DNA of 64,000 bases from Sphingomonas sp. HITSZ_GF. GTDB lineage: Bacteria > Pseudomonadota > Alphaproteobacteria > Sphingomonadales > Sphingomonadaceae. Position 1 is the first letter of the stretch. The number at the start of each line of letters is the position of its first letter. The notes below the pieces were generated by a model. The model had not been told where the DNA came from. It worked only from the letters and a program-made list of their open reading frames with translations, and ran no database searches. Made by a program: the position numbers and the translations under genes. Positions 8,597 through 16,850 of this stretch are shown here, one piece after another. The stretch is from positions 558,001 to 622,000 of the forward strand of contig NZ_JARQXA010000003.1 of the NCBI RefSeq assembly GCF_029543155.1. The letters run 5' to 3'.

Positions 8597-10522
8597 ATGG
8601 CCGACCTTCCTACGACGCCCCTGCTCGATACCGTCGACACTCCCGACGACCTCCGCAAGCTCGATCCCAAGCAGCTTCGCCAGCTCGCCGACGAGCTGCG
8701 CGCCGAGACGATTTCCGCCGTGGGCAGCACCGGTGGGCACCTCGGCTCGGGCCTGGGCGTGGTCGAGCTGACCACTGCGATCCACTATGTGTTCGATACC
8801 CCGCGCGACAAGCTGGTCTGGGACGTCGGCCACCAATGCTATCCGCACAAGATCCTCACCGGCCGCCGGAACCGCATCCGCACGCTGCGCCAGGGCGGCG
8901 GGCTCTCGGGCTTCACCAAGCGCAGCGAGAGCGAGTACGATCCGTTCGGCGCAGCGCACTCGTCGACCTCGATCAGCGCGGCGCTGGGCTTCGCGATCGC
9001 CAACAAGCTCTCCGACGCGCCCGGCCGCGCCATCGCGGTGATCGGCGACGGCTCGATGTCCGCCGGCATGGCGTATGAGGCGATGAACAATGCCGAGGCG
9101 GCCGGCAACCGGCTGATCGTCATCCTCAACGACAACGACATGTCGATCGCGCCGCCGGTGGGCGGCCTCTCCGCCTATCTGGCGCGGATGGTGTCCTCCT
9201 CCGAATATATGGGCCTGCGCAGCCTGGCGAAGCGCGCGATCCGCAAGTTCTCGCGCCGCCTGACCACCGCGGCGGGCAAGACCGAGGAGTTCGCCCGCGG
9301 GCTCGTCACCGGCGGCACGCTGTTCGAGGAACTGGGCTTCTATTATGTCGGCCCGATCGACGGCCATAATCTCGAGCATCTGATCCCGGTGCTGGAGAAT
9401 GTCCGCGACAGCGCCGAAGGCCCGATCCTCGTCCATGTCGTCACCAAGAAGGGCAAGGGCTATGCCCCGGCCGAGGCGGCGGCGGACAAATATCACGGCG
9501 TCCAGAAGTTCGATGTGATCACCGGCGCGCAGGCCAAGGCGCCTCCGGGGCCGCCGGCCTATCAGAACGTGTTCGGCGACGCGCTGATCGAGGAAGCGAA
9601 GCGCGACGCGAAGATCGTCGCGATCACTGCCGCCATGCCCTCGGGCACCGGCGTCGACCGCTTCGCCAAGGCCTTTCCCGAGCGTGCCTTCGACGTGGGC
9701 ATCGCCGAGCAGCATGCGGTGACCTTCGCCGCCGGGCTTGCCGCGCAGGGCATGCGCCCCTTCTGCGCGATCTATTCGACCTTCCTCCAGCGCGCCTATG
9801 ACCAGGTCGTCCACGACGTGGCGATCCAGAACCTGCCGGTCCGCTTCGCGATCGACCGCGCCGGGCTGGTCGGCGCCGACGGCGCGACCCATGCCGGCAG
9901 CTTCGACATCACCTATCTGGCGACGCTCCCCAATTTCGTGGTGATGGCCGCCGCCGACGAGGCCGAGCTGGTCCACATGACCCACACCGCGGCGCTGCAC
10001 GACAGCGGCCCGATCGCAGTGCGCTATCCGCGCGGCAGCGGCACGGGCGTCGCGCTTCCGCAAGTTCCGCAGCGGCTCGAGATCGGCAAGGGCCGCATCG
10101 TCCGCGAGGGCAAGACGGTGGCGATCCTGTCGCTCGGCACCCGCCTGGCCGAGGCACTGCGCGCCGCCGACACGCTCGAGGCCAAGGGGCTCTCCACCAC
10201 CGTTGCCGACCTGCGCTTCGCCAAGCCGCTCGACGAGGCGCTGATCCGCCGCCTGCTCACCACCCATGAAGTGGCGGTGACCATCGAGGAAGGCGCGATC
10301 GGCGGCCTGGGCGCGCACGTGCTGACCATGGCGAGCGACCAGGGCCTGATCGATGCCGGCCTCAAGCTGCGCACGCTGCGCCTGCCCGACCTGTTCCAGG
10401 ACCAGGACAAGCCCGAGCTGCAATATGCCGAGGCCGGCCTCAACGCCGAGAGCATCGTCGACACGGTGCTCAAGGCGCTGCGCTGGAACGAAGGCGTGGT
10501 ACCGGGCGGCGCGCGGGCCTGA
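8597..10522 (+). CDS. dxs: 1-deoxy-D-xylulose-5-phosphate synthase
   Basis: 641-residue thiamine-diphosphate enzyme that condenses pyruvate and glyceraldehyde-3-phosphate, the first step of the non-mevalonate isoprenoid pathway. It contains the N-terminal TPP region ([14 protein letters not shown], the [17 protein letters not shown] motif ending in N-D ligands, [15 protein letters not shown]), the pyrimidine-binding domain ([15 protein letters not shown]) and the C-terminal transketolase-like domain. The length is normal for the family. It supplies precursors for ubiquinone, carotenoids and hopanoids typical of sphingomonads. Confidence 0.96.
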   Translation: MADLPTTPLLDTVDTPDDLRKLDPKQLRQLADELRAETISAVGSTGGHLGSGLGVVELTTAIHYVFDTPRDKLVWDVGHQCYPHKILTGRRNRIRTLRQGGGLSGFTKRSESEYDPFGAAHSSTSISAALGFAIANKLSDAPGRAIAVIGDGSMSAGMAYEAMNNAEAAGNRLIVILNDNDMSIAPPVGGLSAYLARMVSSSEYMGLRSLAKRAIRKFSRRLTTAAGKTEEFARGLVTGGTLFEELGFYYVGPIDGHNLEHLIPVLENVRDSAEGPILVHVVTKKGKGYAPAEAAADKYHGVQKFDVITGAQAKAPPGPPAYQNVFGDALIEEAKRDAKIVAITAAMPSGTGVDRFAKAFPERAFDVGIAEQHAVTFAAGLAAQGMRPFCAIYSTFLQRAYDQVVHDVAIQNLPVRFAIDRAGLVGADGATHAGSFDITYLATLPNFVVMAAADEAELVHMTHTAALHDSGPIAVRYPRGSGTGVALPQVPQRLEIGKGRIVREGKTVAILSLGTRLAEALRAADTLEAKGLSTTVADLRFAKPLDEALIRRLLTTHEVAVTIEEGAIGGLGAHVLTMASDQGLIDAGLKLRTLRLPDLFQDQDKPELQYAEAGLNAESIVDTVLKALRWNEGVVPGGARA

Positions 10523-10526
10523 AGGC

Positions 10527-11075
10527 TCAGCGCTGCACAGCGCGCAGGCGAACAAAGGATCCGCCATACCAGTTTCCGGTTGGCTTGCCGGCACTGTCAT
10601 ATTGACGCGACAGCATCGAATATTCGTCATTCGAGACCCAGCGATATTCATAGATCCGATAGCTTCCCGCTGGCTCGTCGGAAAAGCGCACCTCCAATCG
10701 CAGGTTCGAAGCCGCATCGAGACTGCCCACGCCCACGCCGCTGCGGGCAGTCCCGAAATGCGAAAGATGGCGCACATGGTCGCGCGCATCATCAAAGACC
10801 CATAGGATATGTCCCGCGAGATCGGGCGTATCGACAACGCATAGCACGCTGCGATCGGTGTTCACCGGCGCGCATTTCGTGTGGTGCCGCGGGATGGTAA
10901 TCGTTTCGACGGTTTTGCCGTCCCAGACCTGCTGGAACCGGTCGTCCTTCAGCGTCCACTCGCCGAAGAACCGCGCGAAGGGATTGGCAGCCCGTGCCGG
11001 AGGCGCGTCCTGCGCTCCGGCGAGCACCGGAACGACAAGCATCGGCAACAGGCGACGGACAGCAAATCGCGTCAT
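10527..11075 (-). CDS. Secreted protein of unknown function
   Basis: 182-residue protein with a cleavable-looking N-terminus (MTRFAVRRLLPMLVVPVLAGAQDAPPARA). The mature part opens NPFARFFGEWTLKDDRFQQVW and continues as a beta-rich domain with CAPVN and SVLCVVDTP cysteines and a C-terminal WYGGSFVRLRAVQR. The FxGEWT opening resembles small lipocalin-like or DUF1579-type domains, but I do not recognise a specific family. Its stop lies four bases from the convergent dxs stop. ATG 11075 is chosen because it begins the signal peptide; an upstream in-frame start at 11132 adds residues lacking signal-like character. Confidence 0.65.
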   Translation of the reverse strand: MTRFAVRRLLPMLVVPVLAGAQDAPPARAANPFARFFGEWTLKDDRFQQVWDGKTVETITIPRHHTKCAPVNTDRSVLCVVDTPDLAGHILWVFDDARDHVRHLSHFGTARSGVGVGSLDAASNLRLEVRFSDEPAGSYRIYEYRWVSNDEYSMLSRQYDSAGKPTGNWYGGSFVRLRAVQR

Positions 11076-11164
11076 GGCAGCGGAGCCAGGCAGATCGGTT
11101 GAACCTGCCCGGCCCCTTAGCAGAATCCGCACGCAGCGGGAACCTTGTCGCGCGGCGCGCGGGC

Positions 11165-12886
11165 CTAGTCGCGCACCGCCTCGGGCAGCTTGAGCGGCTC
11201 GAACCCGCCCCAGTTCTGGCGGGTGCGGCCCTTGGAATTGCGGTCATATTCCTCGCGCCAGGGATCGACGAAGCTGCGCGCGGCCCAGGCATCATATTGC
11301 GCCGCCATCGCGTTGACGCGGTCCGGCTGGGCCGCGGCAAGATCATGCATCTCGGCGCGATCCGCATCCATGTCGAACAGCTGCCAGGGCTGCTCGAACC
11401 GCGCGACCAGCTTCCACTTGCCGTCGCGCACGGCACGGTTGCCCTCATGCTCCCAGAAGATCGGCGTGGCACGCGTGAGCGGCTTGCCGGTGAAGGCCGG
11501 CACCATCGAGCGGCCCTGCATCGGCACGATCTCATGGCCGTTGAAGCTCTTGGGATAGGTGGCGCCGCTCACCTCTACCAGCGTCGGCATCACGTCGATC
11601 AGATGGCCGGGCGTCGTCACCTTGGTGCCGCGCTGCTTCGCCGCGATTCCCTGGGGCCAATAGGCGATCAGCGGGGTGGCGATGCCACCTTCCTCGGTGA
11701 AGTGCTTGAAATACTGGAAGGGCGTGTTCTGCAGCGTCGCCCAGTTCATGCCAGTCCACACCACCGATTGCGCGCTGCCCGGCGTGCCCTTGCCGTTCAG
11801 CCGGCCATCGGGGCCGCTCTCGCCATTGCCGCCATTGTCGCACATGAACAGGATCAGCGTGTTGTCGAGCTCGCCCGACGCCTTGAGCCGCGCCACCAGC
11901 GTGCCGATCGCGCGGTCGACCCGGCTGATCGCCGCCGCATAGACCGCCATCATCGTGTCGAACCGGTCCTTGTCCGCGGCGCTGAGCTTGTTCCAGTCAT
12001 AGGTATTGGCCAGCGCCGGCGGCAGCTCGGCATTGGCGGGGATGATGCCCAGCTTCTTCTGCTTCTCGAACCGCGCGCGCCGGATCACGTCCCAGCCGCG
12101 CATGTACTTGCCCTTGAACTTCGCGACGTCCTCGGGCGGGGCCATGATCGGGAAGTGCGCGGCAGTGAAGGGCATGTAGAGGAAGAACGGCTTGTGCTCG
12201 CTCTCGGCCTGCTTGAAGAACTTGGTCTGCCAGTCGACGAACATGTCCGACGAGTACCAGTTGCCCGTTCCCACCCGCGGGGAGTTGGTCGGCACCTTCT
12301 CGCCGTCGAGATAGACGTTCTGCGTCATCGGCTGCGGCTGGTTGGGGAAATAGAGCTCGCCATAGGGCGTCACGGTCGAGTGATCGAATCCCCGCTGCCA
12401 AGGCGCCACGCCATGCCCCATGCCGACATGCCATTTGCCCGCCATCGCGGTGTAATAGCCGGCCGACTTGGCGACTTCGGCCATCGTTACCACGCGATCG
12501 AGCAGCCGGCTCTGCAGCCCCTGCGCGCCGGGGAAATCGGTGCCCTCAAGATGGCCGAGCCCGGCCTGGTGCGGATAGGTGCCGGTGAGCAGCGAGGCGC
12601 GCGACGGGCTGCACCGGGCGCTGTTGTAGAATTGGGTGAAGCTCAGCCCGCCCTTGGCCAGTGCATCGATGTTCGGAGTCGGAATCTCGCTGCCGAACGC
12701 GCCGACATCGGAGAAGCCGACATCGTCGAGCAGGATCACCACCACATTGGGCCGGGTCGGCTGCAGCTTGGCCGGGCTGCGGGCAGCGGTCTGCGCGCCG
12801 GTCTGGAGCGGCAGCGCCACGGCGGCGACGGCAAGCGCAGCGCCACAGGCGCGGCTGAGCAGATGACGGATATGCGCAGGCTTCAT
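11165..12886 (-). CDS. Exported arylsulfatase (type I sulfatase)
   Basis: 573-residue sulfatase with a signal peptide (ACGAALAVAAVALPLQTGAQ). The formylglycine signature C-x-P-x-R is present as CSPSRASLLTG with Cys92, which must be oxidised by a sulfatase-maturing enzyme not seen in this window. Metal-binding residues appear in NVVVILLDDVGFSD and in FMCDNGGNGESG, and further catalytic residues in AGKWHVGMGHG. It would hydrolyse sulfate esters in the periplasm, possibly for sulfur scavenging or sulfated-polysaccharide breakdown. GAGAGG precedes ATG 12886. It is divergent from ctaA. Confidence 0.9.
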   Translation of the reverse strand: MKPAHIRHLLSRACGAALAVAAVALPLQTGAQTAARSPAKLQPTRPNVVVILLDDVGFSDVGAFGSEIPTPNIDALAKGGLSFTQFYNSARCSPSRASLLTGTYPHQAGLGHLEGTDFPGAQGLQSRLLDRVVTMAEVAKSAGYYTAMAGKWHVGMGHGVAPWQRGFDHSTVTPYGELYFPNQPQPMTQNVYLDGEKVPTNSPRVGTGNWYSSDMFVDWQTKFFKQAESEHKPFFLYMPFTAAHFPIMAPPEDVAKFKGKYMRGWDVIRRARFEKQKKLGIIPANAELPPALANTYDWNKLSAADKDRFDTMMAVYAAAISRVDRAIGTLVARLKASGELDNTLILFMCDNGGNGESGPDGRLNGKGTPGSAQSVVWTGMNWATLQNTPFQYFKHFTEEGGIATPLIAYWPQGIAAKQRGTKVTTPGHLIDVMPTLVEVSGATYPKSFNGHEIVPMQGRSMVPAFTGKPLTRATPIFWEHEGNRAVRDGKWKLVARFEQPWQLFDMDADRAEMHDLAAAQPDRVNAMAAQYDAWAARSFVDPWREEYDRNSKGRTRQNWGGFEPLKLPEAVRD

Positions 12887-13102
12887 GGCAGGGCCCCTCT
12901 CATTGTCCCGAAACGCCGGCCCGATCCTTATCGGTGCAGCGCGCAACGCAAGCGTACAACTGCGTTAATTATCATATCAATACCATAGTTGTCGCAAACT
13001 GTCGCAGGCGTCGACCGCGTCGATTTGCCGCCGGTCAAATCGGCGCGGGGCGGGACTCGCCTTGGCCGTGCATCGGCTCTAAACCTCGGCGCCGTGCTGC
13101 AG

Positions 13103-14134
13103 ATGACTTCGCTTCCCGCCTCCGCCCGCCCCCGCGCGCTTGCCAACTGGCTGTTCGCCGTGGCTGCGCTGATCGTGCTGATGGTGGTGATCGGCGGCAT
13201 CACCCGGCTGACCGAGTCCGGCCTTTCGATCACCGAATGGAAGCCGCTTTCGGGCGCGATCCCGCCGCTCAGCGATGCCGCCTGGCAGGCCGAGTTCGCC
13301 CACTATCAGCAGATCGGCCAATATCAGCAGCTAAACCGCGGCATGTCGCTGGCCGAGTTCAAGAACATCTTCTTCTGGGAGTATCTGCACCGGCTGCTCG
13401 GGCGCGTGATCGGCCTTGCCTTCGCATTGCCGCTGCTGTGGTTCTGGGTCCGCCGGGCAATTCCGAAGGGTTATGGCTGGCGGCTGATCGCGCTGCTCGC
13501 GCTGGGCGGGCTGCAGGGCGCGCTCGGCTGGTGGATGGTCAAGTCAGGCCTCAACACGGTGCGCACCTCGGTCGACCATTTCTGGCTCGCCGCACACCTG
13601 CTCACCGCGTTGTTCACGCTGGGCGGCATCGTTTGGACCGCGCTCGACCTGCTGGCGCTCAACCGCAATTCGCGGGCGCGCCCCGCCCACCTCACCGCGC
13701 TGGGCATCGGCGTGCTGGTGGTCCTGTTCGTCCAGCTCTTCTACGGCGCGCTCGTCGCCGGGCTCGATGCCGGGTTGGTGACCGATCAATGGCCGCTGAT
13801 GAACGACCATTTCTTCCCGGGCGTCAGCCAGACCGGACAGACGCTCGGCCATGTCCTCCTCTCCGATCCTGCCGTTGTCCACTTCATCCATCGCTGGTGG
13901 GCCTGGGTGGCAGTGGCCGGGCTGATCGTGCTGGCCCGCAAGGTACGCGGCACCAATCGCCGCGCCTCCATCGCGATCCATGCGGCGTTCGGCAGCCAGA
14001 TCCTGCTCGGCATCGCCACGGTGATGGCCGGCGTGCCGATCTGGCTGGCCGCGCTCCACCAGCTCACCGGCGCGCTGGTGGTAATGGCCACGGTATGGGG
14101 CGCACATGTCGCCGGTAGCCGGGCCGGCGCTTGA
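13103..14134 (+). CDS. ctaA: Heme A synthase (CtaA/COX15)
   Basis: 343-residue, eight-helix inner-membrane enzyme that oxidises the C8 methyl of heme O to heme A for cytochrome c oxidase. It shows the expected paired histidines: FFWEYLHRLLGR, TSVDHFWLAAHLL, HFIHRWWAWVA and LAALHQLTGALV. The start codon is not certain: ATG 13103 is taken because the domain begins just after it; GTG 13094 is in frame, and a ribosome binding site is weak for both. Its stop overlaps the cutA start. Confidence 0.92.
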   Translation: MTSLPASARPRALANWLFAVAALIVLMVVIGGITRLTESGLSITEWKPLSGAIPPLSDAAWQAEFAHYQQIGQYQQLNRGMSLAEFKNIFFWEYLHRLLGRVIGLAFALPLLWFWVRRAIPKGYGWRLIALLALGGLQGALGWWMVKSGLNTVRTSVDHFWLAAHLLTALFTLGGIVWTALDLLALNRNSRARPAHLTALGIGVLVVLFVQLFYGALVAGLDAGLVTDQWPLMNDHFFPGVSQTGQTLGHVLLSDPAVVHFIHRWWAWVAVAGLIVLARKVRGTNRRASIAIHAAFGSQILLGIATVMAGVPIWLAALHQLTGALVVMATVWGAHVAGSRAGA

Positions 14135-14445
14135 GCGAGCTCGCGCTCTTCTACGTCACCTTCGCCACCCGCGCGGATGCCGAGCGCGTGGCCGAGACCA
14201 TCCTCGCCGAGCGTCTTGCCGCCTGCGCCAACATCCTGGCGCCCTGCACCTCGCTCTACCTCTGGCACGGCAGCCTCGAGCGCGCCGAGGAAGTGCCGGT
14301 ACTGTTCAAGACGCGTCCGATGCTCGTCACCCGGCTGCGCGAGCGGATCGCCGCGCTGCATCCCTATGAGCTGCCGGTGATCGAGAACTGGGCCGCAACG
14401 GCGAGCCCCGAAGTTGGGGCCTGGATCGAGGGCGAGACGCGCTGA
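14131..14445 (+). CDS. cutA: CutA divalent-cation tolerance protein
   Basis: 104-residue protein of the trimeric CutA family, with the opening ELALFYVTFATRADAERVAETILAERLAACANI and the conserved HPYELPVI. CutA was linked to copper and divalent-metal tolerance, but its molecular role remains debated. The start is an uncommon TTG at 14131 that overlaps the ctaA stop (TTGA), so translation is probably coupled to ctaA, a heme- and copper-oxidase-related gene. Length and fold motifs are normal. Confidence 0.9.
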   Translation: MSELALFYVTFATRADAERVAETILAERLAACANILAPCTSLYLWHGSLERAEEVPVLFKTRPMLVTRLRERIAALHPYELPVIENWAATASPEVGAWIEGETR

Positions 14446-15203
14446 TGCTGCTCGCCGCGATTGTCCTCCAGGCAAGCGCGGTCAGTTTCGCCCCGCCGCT
14501 CGACATGCCGCTCCGCGTGGTCAGCGAGCGCCGCGACGGCACTCGCGCCTTCCGTCTCGAGCGCGAACTGCGCTTCGCCCGCGAAGGCACCGGCTATCGC
14601 GCCGAGGTGATCCTGCGCACCGCTACCGGCGAGACGCCGGACGGCAGCGGCGCACTCTACGAGGCGGGCTATGCCGCACTGATCGGCACGCCGATCCTTT
14701 TCCACCTCGACGCCGCCGGCGCGCTCGCCGCGATCGACGACATGCCGGCGCTGTGGGAACGCTATTGCACGCGTGTCGCCGAAGTCGCCGCCGGGCGCCG
14801 CGTCCTCGCACCCGCCGATCGCGCGAAGCTGGCCGCCCGCATCGCCGCGCCGCTGCGCGCGCTCCCCGCGGAGAAGCAGCGCGCGATGCTCGCCTCGCTC
14901 GTTTCCGCGGTGATCGTCGAGGAACCGCTCGCGCCGGGCAGCGCGCCGGTCCACCTCCCCGCAAGCTCGGCCTATGGCAGCGCCGCGCCGCTCGACGGCA
15001 TGCGCATCGTCGTCCCGATCGCGGGCGGCCTGCTCCGCAGCAGCACCAGTGCCTCCTCCGATACCGTTACACTCGAGCAGGTCAGCGAACTCGATCCGCG
15101 TACCGGCCTGATCGCGCGCAGCAGCAAGACGGTGCGCATCCGCGCCGGCGGACTGGAGAAGCTGAGCACCACCCTTGTCATTCTGGAACCGCTGCCCCAC
15201 TAG
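14445..15203 (+). CDS. Exported protein of unknown function
   Basis: 252-residue protein with a short signal peptide (MLLAAIVLQASAVSFAPPL). The mature part is a beta-rich domain with a helical, alanine- and arginine-rich insert around residues 100-150, and a C-terminal part rich in Ser/Thr and beta strands (SDTVTLEQVSELDPRTGLIARSS). I do not recognise a family; the layout is reminiscent of periplasmic lipid-binding or outer-membrane accessory proteins. Its ATG shares one base with the cutA stop (TGATG), so it is the third gene of a tightly coupled ctaA-cutA unit. Confidence 0.7.
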   Translation: MLLAAIVLQASAVSFAPPLDMPLRVVSERRDGTRAFRLERELRFAREGTGYRAEVILRTATGETPDGSGALYEAGYAALIGTPILFHLDAAGALAAIDDMPALWERYCTRVAEVAAGRRVLAPADRAKLAARIAAPLRALPAEKQRAMLASLVSAVIVEEPLAPGSAPVHLPASSAYGSAAPLDGMRIVVPIAGGLLRSSTSASSDTVTLEQVSELDPRTGLIARSSKTVRIRAGGLEKLSTTLVILEPLPH

Positions 15204-15209
15204 ACATAT

Positions 15210-15223
15210 GGTATCCAGATACC
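15210..15223. promoter_or_regulatory. Palindrome GGTATC-CA-GATACC upstream of rplM
   Basis: A perfect 6-bp inverted repeat with a 2-base spacer lies just after the preceding stop codon and about 115 bases before rplM. A TTGACT hexamer at 15246-15251 could be the -35 of the ribosomal-protein operon, although no convincing -10 is visible at the right spacing. The palindrome may be an operator or simply a short hairpin. Confidence 0.35.
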
Positions 15224-15338
15224 CGTCAGCAAACCCACGCATTTCTTGACTTTTCACGAGCGAATCGTCAGAGGGCCTGCAACCGCGCTGCCCGAGAGGG
15301 TGGCGCGCTTCCGTTTCATACTGGAAAGGTCTCGCCCA

Positions 15339-15818
15339 ATGAAGGCGCTGATGAAGACCACCAAGTCGGCCAAGCCGGCCGAGGTGGAGAAGAAGTGGCA
15401 CATCGTCGATGCCGACGGCCTGATCGTCGGCCGCGCTGCCGTCGTGATCGCCAACGTCCTGCGCGGCAAGCACAAGACGAGCTTCACCCCGCACGTCGAC
15501 TGCGGTGACAATGTCATCGTGATCAACGCGGACAAGATCCGTTTCACCGGCAAGAAGCTGGCCCAGAAGGTGTACTACAAGCACACCGGCTATGCGGGCG
15601 GCATCAAGGGCATCACCGCCGGCAAGGTCCTCGAAGGCCGCTTCCCGGAGCGCGTCCTCGAAAAGGCCGTTGAGCGCATGATCCCGCGCGGCCCGCTCGG
15701 CCGCCAGCAGATGCGCAACCTGCGCATCTACAACGGCGCTGAGCATCCGCACGAAGCGCAGAACCCCGAGGTCCTCGACATCGCCGGCATGAGCCGCAAG
15801 AACAAGGTGGGCGCATAA
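15339..15818 (+). CDS. rplM: 50S ribosomal protein L13
   Basis: 159-residue ribosomal protein with the L13 core [29 protein letters not shown], the [17 protein letters not shown] segment and [24 protein letters not shown]13 binds 23S rRNA early in large-subunit assembly. ATG 15339 gives the N-terminal [12 protein letters not shown] extension usual in sphingomonads and has GGAAAGG upstream. Its stop overlaps the rpsI start by one base, the usual L13-S9 operon. Confidence 0.97.
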   Translation: MKALMKTTKSAKPAEVEKKWHIVDADGLIVGRAAVVIANVLRGKHKTSFTPHVDCGDNVIVINADKIRFTGKKLAQKVYYKHTGYAGGIKGITAGKVLEGRFPERVLEKAVERMIPRGPLGRQQMRNLRIYNGAEHPHEAQNPEVLDIAGMSRKNKVGA

Positions 15819-16375
15819 TGTCCGACAACCGCCAGTCCCTTTCCGACCTGGGCTCGATCGCCGCCGGCGAGCAGGCCGTTGCCGCTGAGGCCCAGGCTTC
15901 GTCCGACACCCGCGCCGAGGCGTATCTCGCCGGCCAGCTCGACGAGCCGACCAGCACCGCCCCGCTGCGTGCACAGGAGCTCGACAAGTTCGGCCGCGCC
16001 TATGCGACCGGCCGCCGCAAGGACGCCGTCGCCCGCGTCTGGCTGAAGCCGGGCACCGGCAAGATCACGATCAACGGTCGTGACCAGGAAGTCTATTTCG
16101 CGCGTCCGACGCTGCGTCTCGTCATCAACCAGGTGTTCGGCATCACCGAGCGCGAGGGCCAGTATGACGTCGTCTGCACCGTCAAGGGCGGTGGCCTTTC
16201 GGGCCAGGCCGGCGCGGTGAAGCACGGCATCAGCCAGGCGCTCACCAAGTACGAGCCGGCGCTGCGTACCCCGGTGAAGCGCGCGGGCTTCCTGACCCGC
16301 GACAGCCGCACGGTCGAGCGTAAGAAGTATGGCCGCGCCAAGGCGCGTCGCAGCTTCCAGTTCTCGAAGCGCTAA
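15818..16375 (+). CDS. rpsI: 30S ribosomal protein S9
   Basis: 185-residue ribosomal protein. The first ~55 residues are an acidic Ala/Glu-rich extension typical of Sphingomonadales, followed by the conserved S9 domain ([41 protein letters not shown], and the C-terminal RRSFQFSKR that reaches the P-site tRNA). ATG 15818 overlaps the rplM stop (TAATG). An intrinsic terminator follows 26 bases after the stop. Confidence 0.97.
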   Translation: MSDNRQSLSDLGSIAAGEQAVAAEAQASSDTRAEAYLAGQLDEPTSTAPLRAQELDKFGRAYATGRRKDAVARVWLKPGTGKITINGRDQEVYFARPTLRLVINQVFGITEREGQYDVVCTVKGGGLSGQAGAVKHGISQALTKYEPALRTPVKRAGFLTRDSRTVERKKYGRAKARRSFQFSKR

Positions 16376-16391
16376 GCTTCGGGCGGAAACG

Positions 16392-16850
16392 CTACTCGAA
16401 GGGGCGGTCCGGCAACGGGCCGCCCTTTTCGTTTAGGCGCGCCCCGCGCCGCAGTACCGCCCAGAAGGTCAGGCCGCCCACCATGCCGCACGCCGCCAGG
16501 AATAGCGCGTCCTCCCCGAGTTCCCCGTTCGAAACCCCGCCGAACAGCATCAGCACCGGGATAGGCACCCCGCCGACAAGCAGCCCGGCCAGCGCAGCGC
16601 TCCACCAGCGCAGGCGGCTATGCCGCCCGATCAGCCAATAGGCAGGGATGCCGATCAGGAAGACGTGGAACAGGGCGATAGGCATCCCAACGGGCAGTGC
16701 CATCGTGAGCACGAACGGGATTGCGGAGAGACCGGACAGCAGATCGCGCCCGATAACGAAGGAAAAGATCAGCCCGCCCGCCACCGTCGCCGCGACAACG
16801 GCGAGACAGCCTGCCCCGGCGACATTCTCGGAAGGGAGGGCCTGGGTCAC
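16392..16850 (-). CDS. Small four-helix membrane protein, distal member of the DUF4166 operon
   Basis: 152-residue protein with about four transmembrane helices and no recognised domain. The start is GTG 16850, overlapping the stop of the upstream saccharopine-dehydrogenase-like gene as GTGA. The central segment (VGMPIALFHVFLIGIPAYWLIG) closely resembles LIHALLAGLPAYLILSR in the membrane protein encoded at 18448-18873, so the two are probably paralogues. Its 3' end is read through the hairpin that terminates rpsI from the other side. Confidence 0.72.
   Translation of the reverse strand: MTQALPSENVAGAGCLAVVAATVAGGLIFSFVIGRDLLSGLSAIPFVLTMALPVGMPIALFHVFLIGIPAYWLIGRHSRLRWWSAALAGLLVGGVPIPVLMLFGGVSNGELGEDALFLAACGMVGGLTFWAVLRRGARLNEKGGPLPDRPFE
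16402..16434 (+). terminator. Intrinsic terminator of rplM-rpsI
   Basis: GGGCGGTCC and GGGCCGCCC form a 9-bp stem (one T-G pair) with a 6-base loop, followed by TTTTCGTTT. This is a strong Rho-independent terminator for the ribosomal-protein operon. It lies inside the last codons of the convergent membrane-protein gene. Confidence 0.9.

Noticed and set aside
8435..10837. 800-codon minus-strand open frame opposite dxs
   Set aside because: It is a third-position GC artefact opposite a clearly conserved dxs; the composition is Arg/Gly/His/Asp-rich with no domain.
12989..13102. Longer ctaA starting at a TTG
   Set aside because: No ribosome binding site and the added 38 residues do not look like a heme A synthase N-terminus; the domain starts at or near 13103.
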